Below are positions 36,011-49,700 of a DNA stretch of 64,000 nucleotides, one piece after another. Each line of letters starts with the position of its first letter. The stretch's first letter is position 1. The translations under genes were made by a program, and so were the position numbers. Below the pieces are notes generated by a model. It made no database searches. It saw nothing but the letters and a program-made list of their open reading frames with translations, and was not told the origin of the DNA. Source of the DNA: Steromphala cineraria (Eukaryota > Mollusca > Gastropoda > Trochida > Trochidae); NCBI GenBank assembly GCA_916613615.1, contig OU744736.1, positions 8,009,724 through 8,073,723 on the forward strand, written 5' to 3'.

Positions 36011-37433
36011 ATTATATTAGATTATTCTCAATTTTCTGTGGACTTAGGTTAACTTGAAACCAACGATATTTAGAGAATAGACACCTTTTCTTTAGAGACA
36101 TTTATAGGAGTTGTAAATATTAGCAATGTCTACAAATAGTACGACTGCACCAATGTTGGTTTACAGTATTGAACCCGAAAGATTGTGTTTCTGTCTTTAT
36201 TGCAACGAATTACGGCAAAACTTGCTTAAAACGATGACAGTTTCTGCATGAAACATTGCTTTCAATGCACTTTAGAAGGTTGCTACTAACAGATCAGTTC
36301 ACAGCTCTTTCAATGGAATAGTTTCAACATAGCGATGAGCAATATGCATACGGGACTCGCCTATCCATTCAAATCAAATCCAACCAATAACTTTGCCCAA
36401 GCACAAAGAGCGGACAGCCAACACGATTCAATGCTAATACAATGTGAATACATTCGCTATAAAATGCTTCTTCTCAAAGAAGAGCTTTAGTACCCGTCTA
36501 ACCGGTTAACTGCAGAGATTTATCTAAGAAGGAGCGGGCGAAATCCATTTGCAGGCAAACATTCTTTTTTTTAATAGTTTCGATTTTAACTGTGGTCTTT
36601 ATAATACTGTTTATGTCGGAGATAATTAACCTTAATTTTCTTTTTACCCTTCATTTTAGAATAGATATTGTTACATTGTTATATTTTGGTTTATACTTTC
36701 TGCAATGGTACAAATTCTTGTACTTTTCGGATGATAGATGTAAATTGGCTCAGCTCAAAAAGCTTAAAGATATATATATCTCTCCCGCAAGGGACTCGAC
36801 CCGAAAAACGGTACAAGAATGTGTATTGCTACAGAAAGTATTATCCCAAATATAGCAATGTTTAAGTGAATCACTAAGTTATTTTTTTTCTATGGACGTT
36901 TATGGACGTTTAGATTTCTAGGTATCATTTAAGGATTTAGTACTATTTGTTCGATTTTTAATGAATATATATATATTTCAATATCGATGCCGTTTGTAGG
37001 TACGCTCCTCTATCACAATGAATGTTTTGTACTGCTTGCAATAAAATAAGAATAACTATTTTCAAAAGCAGACGTTATAGAAATGATTAGTTTTCATTCA
37101 AAAAATGTTTTGCGGTCATCAAGATAGGATTGGAGTACTTAATTTATTCATAATGGTCGTCATTTTATGTCACTACAAAGTAATGTTTTAGTATGTTTTA
37201 TCAAGTAGAAATGAAGAAAAGGTGCATGAATACATTTAAAGGAGGCTATAGTCATTTGGTATCTATTTTACCAAATATTTGAGTAAAATTTTTTTCATAT
37301 TTTGATGAACCTTGTGGAAAAGCTTTGTAAATAAAATAATACTAAACTGACTAAAATATTATTTCTTATCCAAGAAGAAGCATGTTCAACAATTGTATCT
37401 TATAACTTATCACCTTCGACCTGCGACACCAAA
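36011..37433. other. Upstream region of the vWA gene, nothing recognised
   Basis: No coding block with domain content. A 5' UTR exon of the vWA gene may lie here, because the first coding exon is preceded by an acceptor-like TTTCTTTTAG. I cannot place the donor. Confidence 0.4.
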
Positions 37434-37437
37434 CACA

Positions 37438-37534
37438 TTGGTTGGTTGGTTGGTTGGTTGGTTTGGTTTGGTTTGGTTTGATTTGATTTGATTTGATTTG
37501 ATTTGATTTGATTTGATTTGATTTGATTTGATTT
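37438..37534. repeat. Compound microsatellite GGTT to GGTTT to GATTT
   Basis: About six GGTT units run into about four GGTTT units and then about eleven GATTT units without interruption. A further triplet-rich GCT/GAT stretch follows at about 37605-37670. Confidence 0.95.
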
Positions 37535-37707
37535 CACCATGGAGGTAAAATAAAATAAAAAAGATAATAATTACAACGATTAAGAATGTCATAACGTCAT
37601 TGTGATGCTGCTTCTGCTGCGGCTGCTGATAATGATGTTGTTGCTGTTGATGATGATGATGATGTTGATGATCCTTAAGTCAATCATATTTCTTTTAGAT
37701 TCCTGCA

Positions 37708-37777
37708 ATGATGACGTCGTTGAAGTTTTCTCTGTTGTTCTTCTGTTGTGTCCTTCTAGCCGCTGTATCAGGACAAA
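37708..37777 (+). CDS. vWA/TSP1/Ig gene exon 1, signal peptide
   Basis: Starts MMTSLKFS, followed by a hydrophobic core (LLFFCCVLLAAV) and a likely cleavage site after AVSG. Donor CAAA|GTATGT, phase 1. The ATG pair at 37708 and 37711 gives two equivalent starts. An acceptor-like TTTTAG ends at 37698, so a 5' UTR exon may precede it. Confidence 0.8.
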
Positions 37778-40700
37778 GTATGTAGATCTTTAATTATCAT
37801 TTAAAGGGGCAGTAGCACGTTTTTAGGGGAAATATAAGGTGATGTCAGGAAAATGAAAATTAATGGTTCCAATTGAAAGACAATGTATTTAAATTTAATG
37901 GAGTATTAATAATTCAAATATATAATGTATAGTTTAGCCATGCGATACCTTTTCTTACACAAAATGAATTAAAGGTGTTCATAAAACATGGCCGCCAATG
38001 GATTTTATGTGAATCTTCATAATCTGTCCTCTATGTGACTATGGATGATTGGCTTGTGTAATAAGATTTTTGACGCTATCAAAATAAAACATTAAACATA
38101 AATGTTCAATTATCACTGAACATTTTAAAATATGTAAATTATCAAAAACGTGCTACTGCCCCTTTAAAACTAACTTAAATGTTTATTCTCTTGTCAAAAC
38201 ATGTATTTTTTGCATTTGTAAAATTAATTTACTTACATCGTGTAGGCCGAATTAATCAGAAATAATAACATAGAAGAAAATTCGAAACTATCATTCTAGC
38301 AAAAGAAGCCTAAAAAAGAAATATCATACTAGAAAGCTAACATTTAGAGCAAACCTCTTATATAAAAACTTAATGAACGAAGATGTACAAAGTTAGAAAT
38401 AGCCGGTATAATATGCATAACCACCAGAAGCTGAAATGATACACCCTATGTGTATGAATAAGAGTCGTTTATTAAAAACGACCATCCAAGAGTTTCAGCG
38501 TTAGAAGAAAAACAGAGAAAACGTATCAATCTTAATTTGACGAATGTGAATGTTGACCATATTTCATGCAGGTGATACAATGTTCACAGGGACGTGAAAT
38601 GTCGAAAACAACAGAGTAAGAAGCTTTTTCAGTCGATGATCCAGCACATTCTACTATATATTCTTTTCATATACTGAAAAAGCTTGTTCTTACTCTATTG
38701 TTTTCGACATTACACGTCCCTGTGACAATATTATTGTCGAAGATGAACTTCACGTTCTTATAAATTGATCAAACTATACTTTTAGCTGAAAACAAACCAT
38801 ATCAATATAATTTCATAAAAACACAACCTATGAAAAGTAACATCAACTTATAACATCGATACAAATAGATGTATTTAAAGGACTGACACTTTATTTGCAA
38901 AATTCATTAAAAACAAAAACAAAACTTTATAGTTTTTTTCATAGAAAGAAAATATTTCTGTGTGTGTGCATCATTCTCATGGTATTCAAGATCCATTGGC
39001 GAATCCGTGGGGAGGGCGGATGTGTCCAGGGGGTACGGACCCCCCTTTTTAAAATCAGTTATACATTCAAGTCAATAAAAATAATGTTATATAATGTTAT
39101 ATACCTCCCCCTTTAACCATTTTTTCTAAAAGTGAGTGGTATGAGCAAGGGTTTTTTTCTAAAGAGGTTAGTAACTGCCTTTCTCCTTCCAAATATGCTT
39201 TTGTCAAAAATAGAACGAGTCAGTTATCATTGCTATGCACTACTTTCCTAAGGAAATGTATTTCTACATGTCGCAGGTTACTTTCTTAAATGTTATACTT
39301 GAAACTAATGGAAATGGTAGACATTTTCTAAACATAAAAAATAAAAGATCACATTTCAGATTCATATCACTATTGGGGGAAAGTTGCCAAAAAAGGGAAT
39401 TTTACATCAATAAGACGAAAGTTCATTTTGAAACTATATTTTAAGGTTGTTATTCAAAATTATACATATCGTAGGATTTGTATGCTTTAAACACTTTTAA
39501 TTCTATTTTTTTCTAGTTTTATGTATTGATAACAAATTAAGAGAACACAAAGTTTTGTTAAGGTTCTTCAAATACTACTTATTGAAGGATAATACAAAAG
39601 AACATTGGTCGACCCAGAGGGTGGTATAGGGGGGTCTATGAGAATATTGGTCGACCCAGAGGGTGGTATAGGGGGGTCTATGAGAACATTGGTCGACCCA
39701 GGGGGTGGTAGGGGGGTCTATGAGAACAATGGTCGATCCAGAGGGTGGTATAGGTGGGTCTATGAGAATATTGGTCGACCCAGGGGGTGGTAGGGGGGTC
39801 TATGAGAACAATGGTCGACCCAGAGGGTGGTAGCTGGGTCTATGAGAACAATGGTGGATCCAGGGGGTGGTAGGGGGGTCTATGAGAACAATGGTCGACC
39901 CAGAGGGTGGCAGGGGGGTCTATGAGAACATTGGTCGATCCAGAGGGTGGCATGGGGGTCTATGAGAACATTGGTCGACCCAGAGGGTGGCATGGGGGTC
40001 TATGAGAACATTGGTCGATCCAGGGGTGGTAGGGGGGTCTATGAGAACATTGGTCGACCCAGAGGGTAGCATGGGGGGGTCTATGAGAATATTGGTCGAC
40101 CCAGAGGGTGGTATAGGGGGGTCTATGAGAACATTGGTCGACCCAGGGGTGTGTAGGGGGGTCTATGAGAACAATGGTCGACCCAGGGGGTGGCAGGGGG
40201 GTCTATGAGAACAATGGTCGACCCAGAGGGTAGCATGGGGGGGTCTATGAGAATATTGGTCGACCCAGAGGGTGGTATAGGGGGGTCTATGAGAACATTG
40301 GTCGACCCAGGGGGTAGTAGGGGGGTCTATGAGAACAATGGTCGATCCAGAGGGTGGTATAGGTGGGTCTATGAGAATATTGGTCGACCCAGGGGTGGTA
40401 TAGGGGGGTCTATGAGAACAATTGTCGATCCAGAGGGTGGTAGGGGGGTCTATCAGAACAATTGTCGATCCAGGGGGTGGTAGGGGGGTCTATGAGAATA
40501 ATGGTCGACCCAGAGGGTGGCGTGGGGGTCTATGAGAACAATGGTCGATCCAGGGGGTGGTTGGGGGGTCTATGAGAACAATGGTCGATCCAGGGGGTGG
40601 TAGGGGGGTCTATGAGAACAATGGTCGATCCAGGGGGTGGTAGGGGGGTCTATGAGAACAATGGTCGATCCAGGGGGTGGTAGGGGGGTCTATGAGAACA

Positions 40701-43700
40701 TTGGTCGATCCAGAGGGTGGCATGGGGTATATGAGAACATTGGTCGACTCAGAGGGTGGCATGGGGGTCTATGAGAACAATGGTGGATCCAGGGGGTGGT
40801 ATAGGGGGGTCTATGAGAACAATGGTGGATCCAGGGGGTGGTAGGGGGGTCTATGAGAACAATGGTGGATCCAGGGGTCGGTAGGGGGGTCTATGAGAAT
40901 AATGGTCGATCCAGAGGGGTGGTAGGGGGGTCTATGAGAACAATGGTGGATCCAGGGGGTGGTAGGGGGTCTATGATAACATTGGTCGATCCAGGGGGTG
41001 GTAGGGGGGTCTATGAGAACATTGGTCGATCCAGGGGGTGGTAGGGGGGTCTATGAGAACAATGGTCGATCCAGGGGGTGGTAGGGGGGTCTATGAGAAC
41101 AATGGTGGATCCAGGGGTTGGTAGGGGGGTCTATGAGAACATTGGTCGACCCAGAGGTTGGTAGGTGGGTCTATGAGAACAATGGTGGATCCAGGGGGTG
41201 GTAGGGGGGTCTATGAGAACAATGGTCGACCCAGGGGGTGGTAGGGGGGTCTATGAGAACAATGGTCGATCCAGGGGGTGGTAGGGGGGTCTATGAGAAC
41301 AATGGTCGATCCAGGGGGTGGTAGGGGGGTCTATGAGAACAATGGTCGATCCAGAGGTTGGTAGGGGGGTCTATGAGAACAATGGTGGATCCAGGGGGTG
41401 GTAGGGGGGTCTATGAGAACAATGGTCGATCCAGAGGTTGGTAGGGGGGTCTATGAGAACAATGGTCGATCCAGAGGTTGGTAGGTGGGTCTATGAGAAC
41501 AATGGTCGATCCAGAGGTTGGTAGGGGGGTCTATGAGAACAATGGTGGATCCAGGGGGTGGTAGGGGGGTCTATGAGAACAATGGTCGATCCAGGGGTTG
41601 GTATGGGGGTCTATGAGAACAATGGTGGATCCAGGGGGTGGTAGGGGGGTCTATGAGAACAATGGTCGATCCAGGGGGTGGTAGGGGGGTCTATGAGAAC
41701 AATGGTCGATCCAGAGGTTGGTAGGGGGGTCTATGAGAACAATGGTCGATCCAGAGGTTGGTAGGTGGGTCTATGAAAACATTGGTCGACCGAGAGAGGG
41801 GTAGGGGGGTCCATGAGAACAATGGTCGTTCCAGAGTGTGGTAGAGGGGTCCATGAGAACATTGGTCGATCCAGAGGGTGGTGGGGGTGTCATGGCAAGG
41901 AACCTAGATTTAGTAAACATTCTAACTTTTAAGTGAAGACACCATATTCTTTGACACTCATAATCATGTCAATAGCTGCACTGTTATTGGGAAAGAACAC
42001 ACTGAATCTCTGTTTGATATACCCGCCCCCGGAATAGCAGAAAGATGTCTTTACAAATGATCGAAGAGTTGATTAAAAATGCGCGATGTTTTATCCTTCA
42101 CGTCTAGGTCCCTTTACCGCCTACTTGGTTGTTGATGGCTCCGAGAGCATAGGGTTAGTGAACTTCAACGTTATCAAGGACGCCATGAAAAGCTACGTGA
42201 CCTCCCGCTTATCCGAGAACAACCTCAACAGACTGGGTATCGTCCTCTACGGCAACGACATTGTCAAACAGGTGCAAGCCAGTTCGGACAGGGACTACCT
42301 GTTGGCCCAGATTGACTCCTTGCTATACCCAGGAGAAGGAACGTCCACGCACAAGGGTATCCAAAGAGGGAGGCAACTTCTTCAACAGGATATCTCTGGC
42401 AATACCAAGGTCATGATAGTCATCACTGATGGTGTTTCCAACATGCCACTACTAACGGAAGAAGAGGCAACTAACTCAAGCGCAAGTGATATTACCATGT
42501 ATGCTGTGGGCATAACTGAGGGTTTGGATGGTTTTCTCTTTGAGAGGTTTGACGCGGAGCTTGTGGCTATTGCAGGCTCCCGAGATCGTGTACTATCTGT
42601 GGAGGAATTCAGTGGTCTATCCAGAAGCCTTGACACCGTATTGTCATCAGGTACCATGTTACTCTCCTGCTTCGCTTATCTTCACGCCATGTTTATTATT
42701 CACTTGGAAACAGTGCTTCATGATTTTTTTCAATCTCGTTAAAATCAGCTGGAACATAACACTCGTATAGGCTGCATTTCTGATCTGGGTACCACACATT
42801 CGAGGTCATGTTAAGAGATCTTGTTAATTATTTCGAAGTGGAAGGGGGATATAGGTTTGGGCTCCATCCGTGCGTCCGTCTTTGTTTCTGTCCGTCCGAG
42901 GAACAGCTTTTTTCAGAAACTATTTAAGATAAGGTCACCAAATTTGCCATGTGTCTTCAAGGTATCAATACCTTGGAGTTCAAAACTCAGAACCGCAAAA
43001 TTATTTTTTATTGAGTTATCGGCCTTGTTTCGTGTTTTTGGACGCTGTTCGAGGGAGTCGTCAAAGGGGAAAACTTTTCTCAGAAACTATTTAAGATAGG
43101 TTAACCAAACTTGCTGTGTGTCTTCATTGTATCAATACCTTGATGGAGTTAGAAAATAAGGTAAATGCAATTACTTATCACAGAGTTACAGCTCATTAAG
43201 AAAATATTGGGACCTTTTATGAAAACTTATTTGGCGGGGGATGTTGATGACCATGACTTCTTGTTATACCTCTATTAAATTTGGTAGAATATCATTGGTC
43301 AGTTGACATCACATGATTAAAAAATATATCTGTACACTGACCCGAGCTATCAGTGAGAAGGTCAGTTTGTGACAGAGATTTGTGACACTGACCTGAGATA
43401 TTGTCTTGACACGTGATGTGTCACATGATTGCATCTGTCACATGACGCTTTGTTTTTACGTAAGACATAAAGCACATGCATAACTCATCTTAGAAAAAAG
43501 AATTTTGGTATTATAAAACACTTAATTACTCATAGTTAGGTCATTTGTGAAATACAAGGACTCTCAAACATTACTCCCTCTGCCAGTGGCCTCAGGAGTC
43601 AGGTCTCGAGTCCTCATATTTTACATAATAACCTCACCATGAGTAATTAAGTGTGTAGTGTAAGCTTTCCACTCACTCTGTGTCATGTTTAGCAATCTTG

Positions 43701-46700
43701 TGAGTGAGCCTTCCACTCACTCGGGGTCATGTTTAGCGATCTTGTGTGTAAGCCTTCCACTCACTCGGGGTCATGTTTAGCGATCTTGTGAGTGAGCCTT
43801 CCACTCACTCAGGGTCATGTTTAGCGATCTTGTGAGTGAGCCTTCCACTCACTCAGGGTCATGTTTAGCAATCTTGTGTGGAAGCCTTCCACTCACTCAG
43901 GGTCATGTTTAGCAATCTTGTGAGTGAGCCTTCCTCTCACTCGGGGTCATGTTTAGCAATCTTGTGTGTAAGCCTTCCACTCACTCAGGGTCATGTTTAG
44001 CAATCTTGTGAGTGAGCCTTCCACTCACTCGGGGTCATGTTTAGCAATCTTGTGAGTAAGCCTTCCTCTCACTCGGGGTCATGTTTAGCAATCTTGTGAG
44101 TAAGCCTTCCACTCACTCAATGTCATGTTTAGCAATCTTGTGAGTGAGCCTACCACTCACTCGGGGTCATGTTTAGCAATCTTGTGAGTGAGCCTTCCTC
44201 TCACTCAATGTCATGTTTAGCAATCTTGTGAGTAAGCCTTCCACTCACTCAATGTCATGTTTAGCAATCTTGTGAGTGAGCCTTCCTCTCACTCGGGGTC
44301 ATGTTTAGCAATCTTGTGTGTGAGCCTTCCTCTCACTCGGGGTCATGTTTAGCAATCTTGTGAGTGAGCCTTCCTCTCACTCAATGTCATGTTTAGCAAT
44401 CTTGTGAGTGAGCCTTCCTCTCACTCGGGGTCATGTTTAGCAATCTTGTGAGTGAGCCTTCCACTCACTCGGGGTCATGTTTAGCAATCTTGTGAGTGAG
44501 CCTTCCACTCACTCGGGGTCATGTTTAGCAATCTTGTGAGTACGCCTTCCTCTCACTCGGGGTCATGTTTAGCAATCTTGTGAGTGAGCCTTCCTCTCAC
44601 TCGGGGTCATGTTTAGCAATCTTGTGAGTGAGCCTTCCTCTCACTCGGGGTCATGTTTAGCAATCTTGTGAGTGAGCCTTCCTCTCACTCAATGTCATGT
44701 TTAGCAATCTTGTGAGTGAGCCTTCCACTCACTCGGGGTCATGTTTAGCAATCTTGTGAGTGAGCCTTCCACTCACTCGGGGTCATGTTTAGCAATCTTG
44801 TGAGTGAGCCTTCCTCTCACTCGGGGTCATGTTTAGCAATCTTGTGTGGAAGCCTTCCACTCACTCGGGGTCATGTTTAGCAATCTTGTGAGTGAGCCTT
44901 CCACTCACTCGGGGTCATGTTTAGCAATCTTGTGAGTACGCCTTCCTCTCACTCGGGGTCATGTTTAGCAATCTTGTGTGGAAGCCTTCCACTCACTCAG
45001 GGTCATGTTTAGCAATCTTGTGAGTGAGCCTTCCTCTCACTCGGGGTCATGTTTAGCAATCTTGTGAGTGAGCCTTCCTCTCACTCGGGGTCATGTTTAG
45101 CAATCTTGTGTGTGAGCCTTCCTCTCACTCGGGGTCATGTTTAGCAATCTTGTGAGTGAGCCTTCCACTCACTCAATGTCATGTTTAGCAATCTTGTGAG
45201 TGAGCCTTCCTCTCACTCGGGGTCATGTTTAGCAATCTTGTGAGTGAGCCTTCCTCTCACTCGGGGTCATGTTTAGCAATCTTGTGAGTGAGCCTTCCTC
45301 TCACTCAATGTCATGTTTAGCAATCTTGTGAGTGAGCCTTCCACTCACTCGGGGTCATGTTTAGCAATCTTGTGAGTGAGCCTTCCACTCACTCGGGGTC
45401 ATGTTTAGCAATCTTGTGAGTGAGCCTTCCTCTCACTCGGGGTCATGTTTAGCAATCTTGTGTGGAAGCCTTCCACTCACTCGGGGTCATGTTTAGCAAT
45501 CTTGTGAGTGAGCCTTCCACTCACTCGGGGTCATGTTTAGCAATCTTGTGAGTACGCCTTCCTCTCACTCGGGGTCATGTTTAGCAATCTTGTGTGGAAG
45601 CCTTCCACTCACTCAGGGTCATGTTTAGCAATCTTGTGAGTGAGCCTTCCTCTCACTCGGGGTCATGTTTAGCAATCTTGTGAGTGAGCCTTCCTCTCAC
45701 TCGGGGTCATGTTTAGCAATCTTGTGTGTGAGCCTTCCTCTCACTCGGGGTCATGTTTAGCAATCTTGTGTGTGAGCCTTCCTCTCACTCGGGGTCATGT
45801 TTAGCAATCTTGTGTGTGAGCCTTCCTCTCACTCAATGTCATGTTTAGCGATCTTGTGTGTGAGCCTTCCACTCACTCGGGGTCATGTTTAGCAATCTTG
45901 TGAGTGAGCCTTCCTCTCACTCGGGGTCATGTTTAGCGATCTTGTGTGTGAGCCTTCCTCTCACTCAATGTCATGTTTAGCAATCTTGTGAGTGAGCCTT
46001 CCTCTCACTCGGGGTCATGTTTAGCAATCTTGTGAGTGAGCCTTCCTCTCACTCAATGTCATGTTTAGCAATCTTGTGTGTAAGCCTTCCACTCACTTGG
46101 GGTCATGTTTAGCGATCTTGTGTGTGAGCCTTCCTCTCACTCAATGTCATGTTTAGCGATCTTGTGTGTGAGCCTTCCACTCACTCAATGTCATGTTTAG
46201 CAATCTTGTGTGTAAGCCTTCCACTCACTCAGGGTCATGTTTAGCAATCTTGTGAGTGAGCCTTCCACTCACTCGGGGTCATGTTTAGCGATCTTGTGAG
46301 TGAGCCTTCCTCTCACTCGGGGTCATGTTTAGCAATCTTGTGTGTGAGCCTTCCTCTCACTCGGGGTCATGTTTAGCAATCTTGTGAGTGAGCCTTCCTC
46401 TCACTCGGGGTCATGTTTAGCAATCTTGTGAGTGAGCCTTCCTCTCACTCGGGGTCATGTTTAGCAATCTTGTGAGTGAGCCTTCCTTTCACTCGGGGTC
46501 ATGTTTAGCAATCTTGTGAGTGAGCCTTACTCTCACTCGGGGTCATGTTTAGCAATCTTGTGTGTGAGCCTTCCTCTCACTCGGGGTCATGTTTAGCAAT
46601 CTTGTGAGTGAGCCTTCCACTCACTCGGGGTCATGTTTAGCAATCTTGTGAGTGAGCCTTCCTCTCACTCGGGGTCATGTTTAGCAATCTTGTGAGTGAG

Positions 46701-49700
46701 CCTTCCTCTCACTCGGGGTCATGTTTAGCAATCTTGTGAGTGAGCCTTCCACTCACTCAGGGTCATGTTTAGCAATCTTGTGAGTGAGCCTTCCTTTCAC
46801 TCGGGGTCATGTTTAGCAATCTTGTGAGTGAGCCTTCCACTCACTCGGGGTCATGTTTAGCAATCTTGTGAGTGAGCCTTCCTTTCACTCGGGGTCATGT
46901 TTAGCGATCTTGTGTGTGAGCCTGTGTGAAGATAGATCATCAACATTAGCATTTCAAGCATTGATGTTAAAAGTATTCTATATACAACCTTTTAAAAGTC
47001 AAATTATATGTTATAATATCTAGGCTATAAATCTATTGAAGGTAAGGCAAAGACTAAAGGGCTATAAAAATCCAAAAATCCTTGGGTAAGGATAGAAGGT
47101 CCGAGTAGAGTTTGACCCCTCAAGTATTCGAGTCTAATATTTTGGACCCAAGGAAGCCCTATCCCCTTTGTCATGGATGAAATGGTCTTAACGGGGATGT
47201 AGCTCAGTGGTAGAGTGTCCGCTCGTCATCCGGGAGATCGGGGTTCAATTCCCGGTCGCGTCATACCAAAAGACGTTAAAAGGTGGGAGTTGTTGCTGTC
47301 TTGCTTGACATTCAGCATTGTAAAGTCAGAACAACGCATTAACTGGTGCTGCACTGTGGCTGCCGGGTACCACAGGCACAAAAAGAATTTCCCATGTACT
47401 TGTACTTTGGATAATAAAGTGATATTATTATTATTAAACAGGATTATTAATCCAAATTTCAACATTTCCAGAGATAAGAACTAGGAACCTCTGCATTGAG
47501 ATTCAAACACATTACCCATCTGGCCATAGAATATCTGACTAACTAATGCTATGCCCAGTTTGACTGATTTTCACCACAGTCTGTGTGATTGTATATATTT
47601 GTATATTTATATATATTTGTTTCTCTTGCAGATATTCAAGACCTTGAGGGTAACCCGTCTGTGGTCAGGGGAGGCACCATTATCTTGCAGGTCACTGTGA
47701 ATAGTGATATGGACCAGGTAACATTAACCCTCATGATGAGGTTCTTTTACTACTACATAGAGAAAACTAAAGTCACAATATCAGTCATCAAAACAATGTT
47801 AATTAATCAATTAATCATTATAAATTTATTTTTATCTTTAATTATGTCAAGTTATTTCATCACGAGGTTCTATCTCGTATGACACCGACACTAACATAAC
47901 ATGTTATCGGCCAGCAAACACGTGTTGAATATTTCCTTTGGTCCGGTACATGGATAATTTTGATTGATAAGTTATTTTGAATTTTCATTCATATTTCTCT
48001 ATATATTTTCATTTAAAAAGAACAATAAGACAAAGGTATTTTATTTTACAAGATTAAATTTGAGATGACATCGATGATTGTGTAATGGACATCCGGTGTA
48101 AACATTGACTCGCTTGACTTGTTGGATTTGCAGATACCACTCACTTGGCCTCTAGCTTTTGACCTTGTGTATTAGGCGACCCCCTTCTTTGACCCCCTTA
48201 ATTTCAGGCATAAAAACTCGCCTTATACATTGTAATATACGGTAGTTATCATGTTATGGTCATTTGAGTAAGGGTACCCCAAGTTTTAAAATTGACCCCA
48301 ACATAGGGGCGATTGTATCAGTAGGGTGGGACATTTGTGGCACGTAGGGAAAATTTGGAAATACCTTTTCAGGCCTACCAAACAAAACACTTCCTCTGCG
48401 TAGAAAAGTCCACATTAAACGTGGAATATGCAACATAAATATAATCCCTCGACACCAAAACATTGAAATAGGCAACGAAAAACGCAAACCCAGCGAATGT
48501 AGCCACCTTCTACGTTTCAGACGAAGGGGGTCCACTGGGAGCTCAGACATTGTGAATGAAGCTCCCACTTCGCTCCTTTACTCTGTCACGCTCTGTCTTG
48601 GCGTCAGAAATAGGACATACACATTACTGAGTGAAACCTTTGCTTGCAGGTGTTAGAACTACCGGTAATATAATGCATGAATTATCTCTATTTTGTATGC
48701 TGAGTCTCTAGTTTCGCGCAGTAAGGTTTGGGTGAAATGTTACACTGAATTTCAGCGCAGTACTACCCCTGGTTCCAGCCGATGCTCGAAGGTTTCACCG
48801 CAATACATAGCCACACTAGTGTTTCGGACTTGCTACCTGCAAATTGCTGCAATAATAATTATAATAATATAAGTGAAACACTCTTGTGATGATAAACCCC
48901 AGATCACCTACCTCACCTCTTGTTTAGTGTCTATAATACAGTACATGTAGAAGTTTTGGTTGTTATCAGACTTCTATCCACAGCAGGATTTCACTAACAG
49001 CGAGTTAGTTAGGTTGGTTTGAAAATCGCATGATTATCTCATAATCAAAGAATCCTTTAATCAAATCCAAGAATGTCCACAATATGAATACACAAGTGAA
49101 AAGATCACAGAAGACAATCACAGTAATATATGCTCACCAAGATTCCAACTGACTGATTTCAAACTGAAAAACCTAAACCTTATAATATGGTGAGTTGAAA
49201 GGGAGATAGCTTGAGTAATGAGTGGAATGAAAATTAGCTATTGAGAACATAAATACATCACTCAGTAGAAAAATCAAAATTTTTATATCACATTTTAATT
49301 TTTTATCAACAATAACATACTTACTTCGACGCCCAAAGCACAATACCCCTTCAACTTGGCCTTGTAAAAAGGTCATTGCATTTAAGGAACCTGCTTTCTG
49401 TAACATAATCACTATATGTGTAGGATTTATACTGTGTCTCAAGTACCGTAATTGCGTTCATTGAGTACCAATTTTGGCATGAGGCATTGCCTATTTAGGA
49501 GAAAAGGAAAAAACAGTCTAATCCTGCATGACAAAGAAGGTTTTAAAATGTAAATTTAGAAACTGCAAGTTTTAAGATAGCCACACTTGATTCACCTTCA
49601 TGTCGGCTGCTGTTTTGGTCATTTTGGTAAATTATCTCCTATCCTTATCTATCTTGTATTCTACACATGTTGTACAGTTAACTTCATAGATATTTATACG

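Noticed and set aside
39605..41044. Plus-strand frames with GGSMRTLVDP-like repeats
   Set aside because: Translation of the 40-bp minisatellite; changes of frame between copies show no coding constraint.
42382..42657. 91-codon minus-strand frame over the vWA exon
   Set aside because: Shadow of the vWA coding strand, with no domain.
16281..46925. CRISPR-like arrays
   Set aside because: The tandem arrays have no unique spacers between units; the whole unit repeats, and the genome is eukaryotic.
47191..47265. A functional tRNA gene
   Set aside because: The A and B boxes are present but the anticodon stem does not pair, and a SINE body and tail follow.
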